A DNA stretch of 64,000 nucleotides, from positions 124,001-188,000 of the forward strand of contig NZ_NPMR01000001.1 of the NCBI RefSeq assembly GCF_002245215.1, written 5' to 3'. Numbering within the stretch: position 1 is the first letter of the stretch; each line of letters opens with the position of its first letter. The notes beneath the pieces are model-generated. The model was given only the letters and a program-made list of their open reading frames with translations. It was not told the DNA's origin and ran no database searches. Source of the DNA: Microbacterium sp. Yaish 1. GTDB taxonomy: Bacteria; Actinomycetota; Actinomycetes; Actinomycetales; Microbacteriaceae. Positions 27,310 through 37,105 of this stretch are shown piece after piece. The position numbers and the translations under genes were made by a program.

Positions 27310-28705
27310 GGTTCACACTCCAATGGGTCCCCTCGGGACCGTCTTCGAGGACGATGCCGGCCGCCGCGATCGCGTCGCGGATACGGTCGGCCGTCGTCCA
27401 GTCCTTCGTCGCGCGCGCTTCGGCGCGCTGGTCGATCATGGTGCGCACGAGCGCATCGAGGGCGATGGTCTCGGCGTCGTCGCCGCGCGGCTCATCGGCG
27501 GCATCCAGCCCCAGGACGGCGAGCATCGCCGACACGGCGCCCACCGCGGCGGCGACCGCGTCGTGATCGCCCGCGTCGAGAGCAGTGTTGCCCGACCGGA
27601 CGGTCTCGTGGAGGACGGCGAGCGCCTGCGGGACGGCCAGGTCGTCGTCCATCGCGGACGCGAAGGCGACGGGCAGGTCGGCAGCGCGACCGGCCGATCC
27701 GTCGGGCAGCACGCGAGCGGCGCGCTGCAGGAACGACCGGATGCGGCCGAGCGCGGCCTCGGCCTCGTCGAAGCTCGCCGGCGTCAGGTCGAGGCTCGAC
27801 CGGTAGTGGGCGGCGCCGAGCGCGTACCGCACGACCCGAGGGTCGCGCTCGCGCAGCACGTCGTCGGCGAGCAGGAAATTGCCGAGCGACTTCGACATCT
27901 TCTGGTCGCCGACCGTGACGAGGCCGTTGTGCACCCAGTAGCGCGCGAAGGCGTCACCCGCCGCCGTCGACTGGGCGAGCTCGTTCTCGTGGTGCGGGAA
28001 GCGCAGGTCGAGTCCGCCTCCGTGGATGTCGAACTCCCCACCGAGGTAGCGGCGGCTCATCGCCGAGCACTCGATGTGCCACCCGGGACGGCCGAGCCCC
28101 CAGGGGGAGCTCCAGGCGGCATCCGACGGCTCCTCCGGCTTGGCGCCCTTCCACAGGGCGAAATCGCGCGGATCGCGCTTGCCCCGGGGGTCGGCGTCGG
28201 CCGCGGCTTCCATCGCGTCGAGCGACTGGCGTGTCAACGAGCCGTACTCGGGCCACGACCGCACGTCGAAGTACACGTCTCCCGAGCCGTCGGGAGCCGC
28301 ATAGGCGTGGCCCCGCTCGATGAGGGTCTCGATGAGCTCGATCATCTGCGGAACGGATGCCGTGGCGCGCGGCTCGTAGGTCGGCGCCAGCACGCCCACG
28401 GCCGCATAGGCGCGGGTGAACTCGAGCTCGATCCGGTACGCGAGCGCCCACCACGGCTCGGCATCGGTCGCGTTGGCGAGGATCTTGTCGTCGATGTCGG
28501 TGACGTTGCGGACGAACGTCACTCGTCCGTGGCGGTACTCGAGCCAGCGGCGGAGGATGTCGAAGCCGACCGCTGCTCGGACATGACCGATGTGCGGGCC
28601 GGACTGCACCGTCGGACCGCAGACGTAGACCGTGACGTTCGACGGATCGCGGGGCGCGAAATCGCGCAGCGCCTGCGCGCGGGTGTCGTAGAGGCGAACG
28701 GTCAC
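27302..28705 (-). CDS. cysS: Cysteinyl-tRNA synthetase
   Basis: 467 residues, class I synthetase that charges tRNA-Cys. The HIGH box reads [14 protein letters not shown] (about 30-43) and the KMSKS loop [11 protein letters not shown] lies near residue 270. Zinc ligands include Cys29 (VYVCGPT), the GWHIECSAM segment and HHENE. The GTG start is followed by VRLYDTRAQ. cysS-rlmB is a standard actinobacterial pair. In many relatives ispD-ispF lies just upstream of cysS, but here two rightward genes intervene. Confidence 0.98.
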   Translation of the reverse strand: MTVRLYDTRAQALRDFAPRDPSNVTVYVCGPTVQSGPHIGHVRAAVGFDILRRWLEYRHGRVTFVRNVTDIDDKILANATDAEPWWALAYRIELEFTRAYAAVGVLAPTYEPRATASVPQMIELIETLIERGHAYAAPDGSGDVYFDVRSWPEYGSLTRQSLDAMEAAADADPRGKRDPRDFALWKGAKPEEPSDAAWSSPWGLGRPGWHIECSAMSRRYLGGEFDIHGGGLDLRFPHHENELAQSTAAGDAFARYWVHNGLVTVGDQKMSKSLGNFLLADDVLRERDPRVVRYALGAAHYRSSLDLTPASFDEAEAALGRIRSFLQRAARVLPDGSAGRAADLPVAFASAMDDDLAVPQALAVLHETVRSGNTALDAGDHDAVAAAVGAVSAMLAVLGLDAADEPRGDDAETIALDALVRTMIDQRAEARATKDWTTADRIRDAIAAAGIVLEDGPEGTHWSVNRG

Positions 28706-28786
28706 TGCACCAGCCTACCGGCGGGGCGCCGCGCCGCCGTGGCATGAGCGTGCCCCGAGACGCGGTAGAACTGGAGGGTGCTGCCC

Positions 28787-29707
28787 GTGATCGCCGTCCT
28801 CGTCGCGGCGGTGCTGTTCGGCACGACCGGCACCGCTCAGGCCCTCGGCCCCGACGACACGACGCCGCTGGGTGTCGGAGCGGCCCGCCTCATCGTCGGG
28901 GGCACGGCGCTCGCGGCCGTCGGCCTGTCGATCGGGGCCCGCCGACAGCGTGCTCGCGTCGCGCGCGGCGGCATCCGCCCGGTCGGAGGTCCGCGCGCGT
29001 TCGCCCTCATGGCGCTGACCGGACTGTGCCTCGCCCTCTATCAGCCGCTGTTCTTCCTCGGCACGGCGCGCAACGGCGTCGCCGTGGGAACGGTCATCGC
29101 GCTCGGTTCCGCCCCGGTGCTCGCGGGACTGCTGGAGTGGGCCCTCACGCGACGGCGGCCGACGACGTCGTGGATGACCGCGACCGCGCTGGCCACGGCC
29201 GGAGTCGCCCTGCTCGCCGTCGCGGGAGGCGGCTCGGCAGGGGCGGACGGCCTCGGCGTGCTGGGGTCGCTGGGGGCGGGCGCCTCGTTCGCGGTGATCG
29301 CCAACGCGCAGCGGCGGCTGATCTCCGGCGGCTGGGACGCCTTCGCCGTCTCGGGGGCGATGGGCGCTGGTGCGGCCGTGTGCGGCGCCGCGATGCTGCC
29401 CTTCACCGACATGCGGTGGCTCGCCGACCCGCGCGGCTGGGTCATGGCGCTCTGGCTGGGCATTGCGACGGTCGCGCTGGCATACGCGCTGTTCACCTGG
29501 GGGCTCGGCGGCTTGAGCGCGGCGACCGCGGCCACCCTCACCCTCGCCGAGCCGCTGACGGCGAGCCTGCTCGGCGTCATCCTGCTGGGCGAGCGTCTCG
29601 CCCCGCTGGCGCTCGTGGGGCTCGCGGTGCTCGCCGCCGGCCTCGTGCTGCTGGCCGTCACGTCGCGCTCTCGCCGCAACCCCGCCCCGACACCCGTGGA
29701 GGCCTGA
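28787..29707 (+). CDS. EamA/DMT-family permease
   Basis: About 306 residues with ten predicted membrane helices in two EamA repeats (VAAVLFGTTGTAQAL at the start; LGAGASFAVIANAQRR at the middle; EPLTASLLGVILLGERL near the end). GGAGGG at 28772 is nine bases from GTG 28787 but touches GTG 28778, so 28787 is the better start. Members export amino acids or metabolites; substrate unknown. The GNAT gene follows after one base, so the pair is an operon. Confidence 0.86.
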   Translation: MIAVLVAAVLFGTTGTAQALGPDDTTPLGVGAARLIVGGTALAAVGLSIGARRQRARVARGGIRPVGGPRAFALMALTGLCLALYQPLFFLGTARNGVAVGTVIALGSAPVLAGLLEWALTRRRPTTSWMTATALATAGVALLAVAGGGSAGADGLGVLGSLGAGASFAVIANAQRRLISGGWDAFAVSGAMGAGAAVCGAAMLPFTDMRWLADPRGWVMALWLGIATVALAYALFTWGLGGLSAATAATLTLAEPLTASLLGVILLGERLAPLALVGLAVLAAGLVLLAVTSRSRRNPAPTPVEA

Positions 29708-29708
29708 C

Positions 29709-30191
29709 ATGGCGGCATCCGTCACGATCGTCCGAGACGACCTCACCGGCGCCGCGACCCGCGGCCTGCTCGCCGCGCACCTCGCGGGCATGCTCGCGAA
29801 CACGCCCGTCGAGAGCGTGCACGCCCTCGACCTGACCGCGCTGCAGCATCCGTCGGTCCGGGTGTACTCGGCCTGGCTCGGCAACGAGATCGCCGCCGTC
29901 GGCGCGTTCAAGACCTTCGACGCCGACCGCGCGGAGGTCAAGTCCATGCGCGTCGCCGACGGGTTCCTCGGGCGCGGGTTGGGGCGCGCGATGCTGCAGC
30001 ATCTCGAGCGGGAGGCCCGGGATGCCGGCATCCGCTCGCTCTGGCTCGAGACCGGCTCCGGCCCCGACTTCGTCGCCGCGCGGAGTCTGTACGAGAGCGC
30101 CGGCTTCTCGTACTGCCCGCCGTTCGGCGGCTACTCGCCCGACCCGCTGTCGGTGTTCATGACGCGCGACCTCGAGGCAGCGCCCCGCTGA
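29709..30191 (+). CDS. GNAT-family N-acetyltransferase
   Basis: 160 residues. The acetyl-CoA site is in VADGFLGRGLGRAML (about 78-92), followed by SLWLETGSGPDFVAARSLYESAGF, the usual beta-5/alpha-4 region. The last motif (YSPDPLSVFMTRDL) is common in GNATs acting on small molecules or peptides. It is co-transcribed with the EamA permease, so the two may act on the same metabolite. The stop is close to the convergent ispDF stop; a GC-rich 8-pair hairpin (30185-30201) overlaps both ends. Confidence 0.88.
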   Translation: MAASVTIVRDDLTGAATRGLLAAHLAGMLANTPVESVHALDLTALQHPSVRVYSAWLGNEIAAVGAFKTFDADRAEVKSMRVADGFLGRGLGRAMLQHLEREARDAGIRSLWLETGSGPDFVAARSLYESAGFSYCPPFGGYSPDPLSVFMTRDLEAAPR

Positions 30192-30194
30192 GCC

Positions 30195-31376
30195 TCAGCG
30201 GATGCGATAGACGAGGGCGACGGCGGTGGCGCTGACGCCTTCTCCGGCGCCGGTGAACCCGAGCCCGTCCGTCGTGGTGGCGGCGACCGACACCGCGGCG
30301 CCGAGGGCTTCCGTCAGTACCGCCTCCGCTTCGGCGCGGCGCGGCGCGAACCGCGGCCGGTTGGCCTGCACCTGGACCGACACGTTTCCGATCGTGAACC
30401 CGGCCTCCGCCACGAGCTCGCTCACCCGTCGCAGGAAGACGACCCCCGAGGCACCCGCGTACTCGGGACGGTCGACCCCGAAGTGGGTGCCGATGTCGCC
30501 CAGGCCCGCGGCCGCGAGCACCGCGTCGACGATCGCGTGAGCGACCGCGTCGCCGTCCGAGTGGCCGCGCAGCCCGGGTTCGCCGGGCCAGTCGAGACCC
30601 GCGAGGCGCAGGCCACCGTCTCCCCCGAAGGCGTGGACGTCGGTACCGATGCCGACGAGCGGGACCACGGAGGCCGCCGCCGCGGCGGGTCGCACCAGAT
30701 GACGCGCCCGGTCGAGATCGGCAGGCGTGGTGATCTTGAACGACAGGTCATCGCCCGCGACGGTGCGGACGAGGTGACCGGCAGCCGCGAACAGAGCGGT
30801 GTCGTCGGTGTACTCCTCGGCCGCCGTGGCGTACGCGGATTCGAGGGCCGCCCGAGGAAAGCCCTGGGGCGTCTGCGCCGCGGCCAGCGGAGCGCGATCG
30901 ACGGCTTCGTCGACCACAGCGCCGGTCACGCGTTTGAGCGTGTCGACGACGGGACGGACGGGGACGACTGCGGTGCCGGTGCGCTCCACCTCGGCGATCA
31001 CCCGTTCGAAGACGTCCGGCGGGGTCAGCGCACGAGCGGCGTCGTGGACGAGGACGGTCTCGACGTCGGCCCACAGCGCAGCGAGTCCCGCGGCGACCGA
31101 CTGCTGCCGCGTCCGGCCTCCGACGACGATCGAGACGAGGTCGGAGCGGTCGCCGAACGCCGCCTCAGCCTCGGTGCGGGCGTCGCCCTCGCGTCCTGCG
31201 GGCGCCACGATCACGACCTGAGCGGTCGGTGCCGCGGCGACGCCATCGAGGGCGTGCCTCAGGATCGAATGGTCGTCGATGCCGACGAACGCTTTCGGAG
31301 CTCCGGCCGACAGCCGTGTTCCGGAACCGGCCGCGACGACGATGACCGCGACGCGCGGAACGGGGATGATGCCCAC
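30195..31376 (-). CDS. ispDF: Bifunctional IspDF (MEP cytidylyltransferase / MEcPP synthase)
   Basis: 393 residues, two steps of the non-mevalonate isoprenoid pathway. The IspD half (about 1-230) has AAGSGTRLSAGAPKAF and the closing KITTPADLDRA. The IspF half (about 238-393) has the metal-binding GIGTDVHAF, GHSDGDAVAHAIVDA, GDIGTHFG and TTTDGLGFTG. The intermediate CDP-ME kinase (IspE) is encoded elsewhere. carD lies 22 bases upstream in the same direction, a conserved actinobacterial order. Confidence 0.96.
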   Translation of the reverse strand: MGIIPVPRVAVIVVAAGSGTRLSAGAPKAFVGIDDHSILRHALDGVAAAPTAQVVIVAPAGREGDARTEAEAAFGDRSDLVSIVVGGRTRQQSVAAGLAALWADVETVLVHDAARALTPPDVFERVIAEVERTGTAVVPVRPVVDTLKRVTGAVVDEAVDRAPLAAAQTPQGFPRAALESAYATAAEEYTDDTALFAAAGHLVRTVAGDDLSFKITTPADLDRARHLVRPAAAAASVVPLVGIGTDVHAFGGDGGLRLAGLDWPGEPGLRGHSDGDAVAHAIVDAVLAAAGLGDIGTHFGVDRPEYAGASGVVFLRRVSELVAEAGFTIGNVSVQVQANRPRFAPRRAEAEAVLTEALGAAVSVAATTTDGLGFTGAGEGVSATAVALVYRIR

Positions 31377-31398
31377 GGCAGCGGATGCCGAGACGGAC

Positions 31399-31881
31399 TC
31401 AGGAAGCGAGGACCTCGTCGAGGACGCCCGAAGCGTGGTCCTCGTCGGCCTTCAGCGCCAGCGCGATCTCGGACACGAGGATCTGACGCGCCTTCGCGAG
31501 CATGCGCTTCTCACCCGCGGACAGGCCACGGTCCTGATCGCGACGCCACAGATCGCGCACGACCTCGCTCACCTTGATGACGTCGCCCGAGGCGAGCTTC
31601 TCGAGGTTGGCCTTGTACCGACGCGACCAGTTGGTCGGCTCTTCGGTGAAAGGAGCACGCAGGACATCGAACACGCGCTCGAGCCCGTCCTTGCCGATGA
31701 CGTCGCGGACGCCGACCAGGTCGACGTTGTCAGCCGGGACCTCGATGATGAGGTCTCCCTGGGTGACGTTGAGCTTCAGGTATTTCTTCGTCTCGCCCTT
31801 GATGATCCGGTCCTTGACCTCGATGATCGTGGCTGCCCCGTGGTGGGGGTAGACGACGGTTTCGCCAACCTCAAAAAGCAT
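31399..31881 (-). CDS. carD: CarD-family RNA polymerase-binding transcription factor
   Basis: 160 residues from the ATG at 31881, with GAAGGGA upstream. CarD binds the polymerase beta subunit through its N-terminal Tudor-like domain ([17 protein letters not shown], then [16 protein letters not shown]) and stabilises open complexes at rRNA and other promoters through its C-terminal helical domain ([16 protein letters not shown] onward). It is essential in mycobacteria. The upstream in-frame Met residues read into the promoter region and were not used. Confidence 0.96.
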   Translation of the reverse strand: MLFEVGETVVYPHHGAATIIEVKDRIIKGETKKYLKLNVTQGDLIIEVPADNVDLVGVRDVIGKDGLERVFDVLRAPFTEEPTNWSRRYKANLEKLASGDVIKVSEVVRDLWRRDQDRGLSAGEKRMLAKARQILVSEIALALKADEDHASGVLDEVLAS

Positions 31882-32036
31882 GGAGTTATATCCCTTCGGC
31901 AACATCCAGGATAACACAGGGGGCATACAGTAAGGTTTGCCGCCGCTTCTGCCCGGCGGCATCCGCGGGGTGTCGGCATGTCGGCCCCGTCACCCTTAGA
32001 CTTCTGAAGACGCCCGTCTGCCTGCCTGGAGGATCC

Positions 32037-32552
32037 GTGAAACTGCGAATCGTCGCTTCGATTGCCGTGGGCGCCGCCCTGACCCTGGGGGCCACCGGCT
32101 GCAGCATGATCTCGCCGCAGGCGACGACAATCGACTTCTCCGCCTCGGACGGTGTGAACATCCCGCCCTCCGGGCCGCTCGACGTCCGCAACGCGATGGT
32201 CATCGCTGACGAATCCGGCACGGCGGGCAACTTCCTCGCCGCCATCGTCAACCCCACCGACGAGGACCACACGCTCATCTTCGGGTTCGGCGGGGTCACC
32301 ACCGAGCTCGAGGTCCCCGCGCGCGACAGCATCAGCCTGGGCGTCGACGGCAACAAGCCGATCCTCCTCGAGGACATCGACACCAGGCCCGGTGCGACGC
32401 TGCCGATGTCGTTCCAGTCGGGCGACGCCGAGGGCGTGCGCATCGACGTGCCGGTCCTCGACGGCACCCTCCCCTACTACACGGAGTACGTGCCGCTCGA
32501 GGCGGCCACCCCGTCGGCCACCCCCACGCCGTCGGCGACGCCCACCCCGTGA
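32037..32552 (+). CDS. Secreted lipoprotein of unknown function
   Basis: 171 residues. The GTG start leads to a signal peptide (KLRIVASIAVGAALTLGATGC) whose lipobox places the lipidated Cys at about residue 22. The mature part (about 23-155) is a beta-rich domain (VRNAMVIADESGTAGNFLAAIVN, seen as two strands) followed by a Pro/Thr/Ala tail of (S/T)ATPTP repeats. Relatives have been labelled as DNA methylases in places, but no methylase motif is visible. It probably sits on the outer face of the membrane. Confidence 0.78.
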   Translation: MKLRIVASIAVGAALTLGATGCSMISPQATTIDFSASDGVNIPPSGPLDVRNAMVIADESGTAGNFLAAIVNPTDEDHTLIFGFGGVTTELEVPARDSISLGVDGNKPILLEDIDTRPGATLPMSFQSGDAEGVRIDVPVLDGTLPYYTEYVPLEAATPSATPTPSATPTP

Positions 32553-32575
32553 CGGCCCGACGCATCTGATGCGGC

Positions 32576-32608
32576 CGAGGGGCCCGGCGATGATCGCCGG
32601 GCCCCTCG
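32576..32608. terminator. Strong hairpin between the lipoprotein gene and regX3
   Basis: A 15-base-pair perfect stem (CGAGGGGCCCGGCGA / TCGCCGGGCCCCTCG) with a TGA loop, placed between two convergent genes. It can terminate both. Confidence 0.85.
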
Positions 32609-32644
32609 TCACGTCTCTGCGGCTTCCTCGTCGCGCGGGCGAGC

Positions 32645-33328
32645 TCAGCCCTCGAAGCGATAGCCGAGTCCGCGCACGGTGAGCAGCATCGACGGCCGGC
32701 CCGGGTCGGCCTCGATGCGGGAGCGGATGCGCTTGATGTGCACGTCGAGGGTCTTCGTGTCGCCGAAGTAGTCGCTCCCCCACACGCGGTCGATGAGCTG
32801 ACCGCGGGTCATCACACGGCCCGCGTTCCGCATCAGGACCTCGAGCAGCTCGAACTCTTTCAGCGGCATGTTGATCTCGCCGCCGTCGACGGCGACCGTG
32901 TGGCGGTCGAGATCGATCGTCACACGGCCACCGGCGAGCACCCGCTCGTCGACGTCGACCTCGGCCGTCGCGGCGCGCCGCAGCACGGCCCTCATGCGAG
33001 CGAGCAGCTCCCGCGACGAGTACGGCTTGGTGACGTAGTCGTCGGCACCGAGCTCGAGCCCGACCACGATGTCGACTTCGGAGTCCTTGGCGGTCAGCAT
33101 GATGATGGGCGTCTTCGACGTCGTCCGGATGATGCGGCACACCTCGGTCCCCGGCATCCCGGGCAGCATGAGGTCGAGCAGCACGATGTCGGCACCGCGC
33201 GACTCGAACGCCTCGAGGGCGGCGGGTCCGTCCTCGGCGATCTCGACCTCGAAACCCTCCCGTCGCAGCAGATACGCCAGCGGGTCGGCGAGGTCGGGCT
33301 CATCCTCCACGAGCAGGACACGGGTCAT
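32645..33328 (-). CDS. regX3: Response regulator RegX3
   Basis: 227 residues. The receiver domain has the acidic pocket E8/D9, phospho-acceptor Asp52 (VLLDLMLPG) and Lys in VTKPYS. The winged helix ends in LLTVRGLGYRFEG. Paired with SenX3 and flanked by phoU and gpmA, this is the actinobacterial phosphate-starvation regulator that binds PHO boxes such as the one before pstS at 48412. It starts within the stop of senX3 (ATGA overlap). Confidence 0.95.
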   Translation of the reverse strand: MTRVLLVEDEPDLADPLAYLLRREGFEVEIAEDGPAALEAFESRGADIVLLDLMLPGMPGTEVCRIIRTTSKTPIIMLTAKDSEVDIVVGLELGADDYVTKPYSSRELLARMRAVLRRAATAEVDVDERVLAGGRVTIDLDRHTVAVDGGEINMPLKEFELLEVLMRNAGRVMTRGQLIDRVWGSDYFGDTKTLDVHIKRIRSRIEADPGRPSMLLTVRGLGYRFEG

Positions 33329-34533
33329 GATGGGTCTCCCTTGGGCCGGGCGGGCATCGCCCGGACGATCTTCTTCCTGGTCTTCCTCGGCGCCGCAGCC
33401 GCGCCCTCGGGCGCGGCGATCGCGGGCAGGCGGATCGTGAAGGTCGAGCCGCGTCCCGGGCGGGACCACAGCTGGACCTCGCCGCCGTGACGTTGCACGG
33501 CGTGCTTGACGATCGACAGCCCGAGGCCGGTGCCGCCCGTGCGGCGCGAGCGGGCGTAATCGGCGCGATAGAACCGCTCGAATACGCGCTGCTGCTCGCT
33601 CTCCGGGATGCCGATGCCGCGATCGGTCACGGCGATCTCGACGGTGTCACCCGTGCCGCGGATGCCGACGCCGACCTGGCTGGCGGGCGGCGAGTAGACG
33701 ATGGCGTTCGCGATGAGGTTCCCCACCGCCTCGCTCAGCACCTGCACGTCGCCGCGCACGTACAGCCCGCGATCTCCGCCGCGCACGAGCGCGACGCCGG
33801 CCGACTCGGCGGCGATCGCGTGCGTCTCGATCGCCGATGTCACGACCTCGTCGATCGCGACGTCGCGCAGCTCCGTCAGCTCGTCGGAGGACTGCAGGCG
33901 CGACAGGCTCATGATGCGCGAGGTCAGGTTTCCGAGCCGCATCGCCTCGGCGCTCAGCCGGCTGGCGAACGAGCGCACCTGTTCGGGGTCGTCGGCGGCG
34001 GACTCGATCGCCTCGGCGAGCAGGGTGACCGCCCCGACCGGGGTCTTCAGCTCGTGACTCGTGTTCGCCACGAAGTCGCGTCGCATCTCGGCGAGCCGTT
34101 CGCGCTCGGTGATGTCGCGCACGAGCACGAGGGTGAACCGCGGGGTGATGCTGCTGGCGCGCGCGACGATCAGTCGCGGCTCCGCCGGCGCCACCCCGCG
34201 ACGCAGCCGCAGCGTGCCCGTCTCGGAATGCGCCACACCCCGCGAGGAACGCAGCAGCTCGCGCAGTTCGTCACCCGGAACCGTCTCGCCCTCGAACAGG
34301 CCGAACAGCTCGGCGGACGGCGACGTCGCGACGATGGTGAACGACGCGTCGACGATGAGCGCGGCCTCATCGAGGGCGGCCAGCACGTCGCGCGCGCCGG
34401 CCGGGAGGTCGCCGGCGGCCTGCTCCTGCGCCTGAGCGCGGGCACGCCAGGCCAGGAAGGCCACAGCGCTGATGAGAAGGCCGACGAACACGCCCCCGAG
34501 AAGGGCGACCAGCGCGAGCTGCGTCGGATTCAT
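33325..34533 (-). CDS. senX3: Sensor histidine kinase SenX3
   Basis: 402 residues. One N-terminal membrane helix (about 6-28), a PAS-like domain (about 45-140), HisKA with phospho-acceptor His160 (NTSHELKTPVGAV), and an ATPase domain (NLIANAIVYSPP, DRGIGIP, GGTGLGLSIV). The C-terminal 35 residues are Lys/Arg/Ala-rich. With RegX3, PhoU and the Pst importer it senses phosphate supply. It is divergent from phoU across 171 bases. Confidence 0.94.
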   Translation of the reverse strand: MNPTQLALVALLGGVFVGLLISAVAFLAWRARAQAQEQAAGDLPAGARDVLAALDEAALIVDASFTIVATSPSAELFGLFEGETVPGDELRELLRSSRGVAHSETGTLRLRRGVAPAEPRLIVARASSITPRFTLVLVRDITERERLAEMRRDFVANTSHELKTPVGAVTLLAEAIESAADDPEQVRSFASRLSAEAMRLGNLTSRIMSLSRLQSSDELTELRDVAIDEVVTSAIETHAIAAESAGVALVRGGDRGLYVRGDVQVLSEAVGNLIANAIVYSPPASQVGVGIRGTGDTVEIAVTDRGIGIPESEQQRVFERFYRADYARSRRTGGTGLGLSIVKHAVQRHGGEVQLWSRPGRGSTFTIRLPAIAAPEGAAAAPRKTRKKIVRAMPARPKGDPS

Positions 34534-34704
34534 TCCTCCAGATTAGGACGCGGTGCGGGGCCCGCCCATCGCGTCTCGGCCGTTCCTTCTCGGACTCGGG
34601 TCGATGTTCATCGGCTCGGCACCGTTCGTTAACCTTGTCGAGCGACAATCGCGTCGCCGTGAGTACGGCGTCGTGCTGTCTCCGCAAGAAGGAAAGGTGC
34701 TCCG

Positions 34705-35391
34705 ATGCGCGAAGTCTTCCACCAGTCCCTCGAGGACGTCCAGGCCCGCCTGGTCGAGATCTCCGAGCTGGTGACCGTCGCGATCGAGAAGGCCACGCGT
34801 GCATTCGGCACGAGCGACATCACCCTCGCCGAAGAGGTCATCGATGCGGATGCCGTCATCGACGACAAGGCCATCGCGATCGACGAACTGGCCATCGAGA
34901 TCCTCGCCCGTCAGCAGCCGGTCGCACGCGACCTGCGCATCGTCGTCTCGGCACTGCGCACCAGCGCGTCGCTCGAGCGTATGGGTGACATCGCCGAGCA
35001 CATCGCGCAGCTCACCCGCATGCGCTTCCCCGAGCGCGCCATCCCGAAGGGCCTGAAGGGCACGTTCACCAAGATGGGCGAGATCGACGTCGAGGTCGCG
35101 CGCACGCTCACCGAGCTGCTGCGCTCGGAAGACCTCGCGCTGGTCGAGACGCTGCGCGCTCTCGACGACCGCCTCGACGACCTCCACCTGAGCGTCTTCG
35201 AGAAGGTCCTCAGCGAGAACTGGCAGGGCGAGGCCGCCGCCACCGTCGATGCGACGCTGGCCAGCCGGTACCACGAGCGCTTCGCCGATCACGCCGTCAC
35301 GGTCGGCAAGCGCGTGGCATACCTCGCGACGGGTGAATGGCGCCCCGACACCGAGACGATCAACGTCATCGTGAACGACAGCGGTCTCTGA
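34705..35391 (+). CDS. phoU: Phosphate signalling protein PhoU
   Basis: 228 residues, all helical, two PhoU three-helix repeats. The metal-binding signatures are partly visible (ELAIEILARQQPVARDLR in the first repeat and VAYLATGE at the end). PhoU links the Pst importer to the SenX3 kinase and dampens the Pho response when phosphate is plentiful. It has its own promoter region shared with senX3. Half-sites GTTCATC (34606) and GTTCGTT (34624) in that region resemble PHO-box halves but lack the 11-base spacing. Confidence 0.96.
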   Translation: MREVFHQSLEDVQARLVEISELVTVAIEKATRAFGTSDITLAEEVIDADAVIDDKAIAIDELAIEILARQQPVARDLRIVVSALRTSASLERMGDIAEHIAQLTRMRFPERAIPKGLKGTFTKMGEIDVEVARTLTELLRSEDLALVETLRALDDRLDDLHLSVFEKVLSENWQGEAAATVDATLASRYHERFADHAVTVGKRVAYLATGEWRPDTETINVIVNDSGL

Positions 35392-35409
35392 CCGGCATCC
35401 GCTCGACGC

Positions 35410-35445
35410 ACGAAGGGGCGGTGCCGATCGGCACCGCCCCTTCGT
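35410..35445. terminator. Hairpin between phoU and gpmA
   Basis: A long perfect stem (ACGAAGGGGCGGTGCC / GGCACCGCCCCTTCGT around GATC) between convergent genes; a bidirectional terminator. Confidence 0.87.
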
Positions 35446-35457
35446 CGTGTCTCGTGC

Positions 35458-36207
35458 TTACGCCTTGCCCTGGTTGGCCACGGCGGCGGCGCCGGCTGCA
35501 GCCGCCTCGGGGTCGAGGTATTCGCCGGGGCCGAGCGGCTTCAGGTTCTCGTCGAGCTTGTAGACCAGCGGGATGCCCGTGGGGATGTTCAGCTCCGCGA
35601 TGTCGTCGTCGCTGATGCCCTCGAGCTGCTTGACGAGAGCACGCAGCGAGTTGCCGTGAGCGGTCACGAGCACGGTCTTGCCCGCGCGCAGGTCATCGGC
35701 GATGTCGGACTCCCAGTACGGCAGCAGACGGTCGATGACGAGCTTGAGCGACTCGGTGCGGGGCACCTCGCCGTCGATGTCCGCGTAGCGCGGGTCGTTC
35801 ACCTGGCTGTACTGGTCGTCGTCGGCGAGCGGCGGCGGCGGCACGTCGAACGAACGACGCCACAGCATGAACTGCTCGTTTCCGAACTCCGCGAGGGTCT
35901 GCGCCTTGTCCTTGCCCTGCAGCGCACCGTAGTGACGCTCGTTCAGACGCCACGAGCGCTTGACCGGGATCCACAGGCGATCGGCCGCGTCGAGAGCGAT
36001 CTGAGCGGTCTGGATGGCACGGCTGAGGACCGACGTGTAGAGGACGTCGGGCAGCAGTCCCGCCTCGGCGAGCAGCTCACCGCCGCGCTGGGCCTCGGCC
36101 TTGCCCTGGTCGGTCAGTCGGACGTCGACCCAGCCGGTGAACTGGTTGGACTTGTTCCACTCGCTCTGCCCGTGGCGGAGGAGGATCAGCGTGTACGGCG
36201 CACTCAT
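35458..36207 (-). CDS. gpmA: 2,3-bisphosphoglycerate-dependent phosphoglycerate mutase
   Basis: 249 residues, glycolysis and gluconeogenesis. The phospho-histidine is His12 in [10 protein letters not shown]. Further active-site motifs are [28 protein letters not shown] and [12 protein letters not shown]. Its position beside regX3-senX3 repeats the gpm1-senX3-regX3 grouping of mycobacteria. An Ala-rich C-terminus follows the last motif. Confidence 0.97.
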   Translation of the reverse strand: MSAPYTLILLRHGQSEWNKSNQFTGWVDVRLTDQGKAEAQRGGELLAEAGLLPDVLYTSVLSRAIQTAQIALDAADRLWIPVKRSWRLNERHYGALQGKDKAQTLAEFGNEQFMLWRRSFDVPPPPLADDDQYSQVNDPRYADIDGEVPRTESLKLVIDRLLPYWESDIADDLRAGKTVLVTAHGNSLRALVKQLEGISDDDIAELNIPTGIPLVYKLDENLKPLGPGEYLDPEAAAAGAAAVANQGKA

Positions 36208-36247
36208 GCTTCGAGTCTACCGAGCCGGGGCCTGCGATCATGGGGGG

Positions 36248-37066
36248 ATGGCCCCGGGACATATCGGGCAGGCCACCCGTGGCACCACCAACACGAACCG
36301 CCTGCGTCGCGTCGATCGCTGGATCGCGCGGCATCCCGTGCTGCGCCGGTGCGCCGATCCCCTCGTCATCGATCTCGGCTACGGTGCGAGCGGCGTCACG
36401 GCGCTCGAGCTGGAGGCCCGGCTGCGGCCCGCGCGACCCGACGTCGAGGTGCTCGGGCTCGAGATCGACCCCGAACGCGTCGCTCGTGCGCGCGGTCAGC
36501 TCGACGACGTCCGCGCCGGACGCACGCCCTTCGCGCCGGATGCCCGCGTGGGGTTCGCTCGGGGTGGGTTCGAAGTGCCCGTGCCGGGTGGACGCCGGCC
36601 CGCGGTCATCCGCGCGTTCAACGTGCTGCGCCAGTACGACGAGGCGGATGTCGCCGACGCGTGGTCCCGGATGACGTCGCGCCTCGCGCCCGACGGGATG
36701 CTCGTCGAGGGGACGTGCGACGAGATCGGCCGCGTGAGCACCTGGATCGAGGTGGGGCCGGATGCTGCGCCCCGCAGCCTCACGATCTCGCTCCGACTCG
36801 CGGAGCTCGACTCCCCCGCGATCGCGGCCGAACGCCTGCCGAAGGCTCTCATCCACCGCAATGTCGCCGGCGAGCGGGTGCACTCGCTGCTGTCGTCGCT
36901 CGAGGACGAGTGGCAGCGGGCCGCGCCGGCATCCGCTTTCGGTCCGGTTCAGCGCTGGCGAGCCGCTCTCGGCGCGATGGCCGAGCGCGGACTCCACCTC
37001 GGCGACCGCACGCGCTGGCGGCTGGGCGAGTTCACGGTGCCGTGGAGCGCCGTCGCACCCCGCTGA
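36248..37066 (+). CDS. SAM-dependent class I methyltransferase
   Basis: 272 residues from the ATG at 36248, which has GGGGGG just upstream. The SAM motif is VIDLGYGASGVTALEL (about 40-55), with the acidic residue that binds ribose in VLGLEIDPERV. The later strand IRAFNVLRQYDEAD corresponds to motif IV/post-IV. No substrate-specific signature is recognised. It stands alone, divergent from gpmA, and converges on the HEAT-repeat gene. Confidence 0.86.
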   Translation: MAPGHIGQATRGTTNTNRLRRVDRWIARHPVLRRCADPLVIDLGYGASGVTALELEARLRPARPDVEVLGLEIDPERVARARGQLDDVRAGRTPFAPDARVGFARGGFEVPVPGGRRPAVIRAFNVLRQYDEADVADAWSRMTSRLAPDGMLVEGTCDEIGRVSTWIEVGPDAAPRSLTISLRLAELDSPAIAAERLPKALIHRNVAGERVHSLLSSLEDEWQRAAPASAFGPVQRWRAALGAMAERGLHLGDRTRWRLGEFTVPWSAVAPR

Positions 37067-37105
37067 CGCCCGCGGCGCCGGTGATGTCCGGGCCCGGGCT
37101 CGGGG

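Noticed and set aside
32037-32552. DNA modification methylase
   Set aside because: No methylase motifs; signal peptide and lipobox show a lipoprotein.
34606-34634. PHO box before phoU
   Set aside because: GTTCATC and GTTCGTT halves are present but 18 bases apart, not 11; too weak to list as a site.
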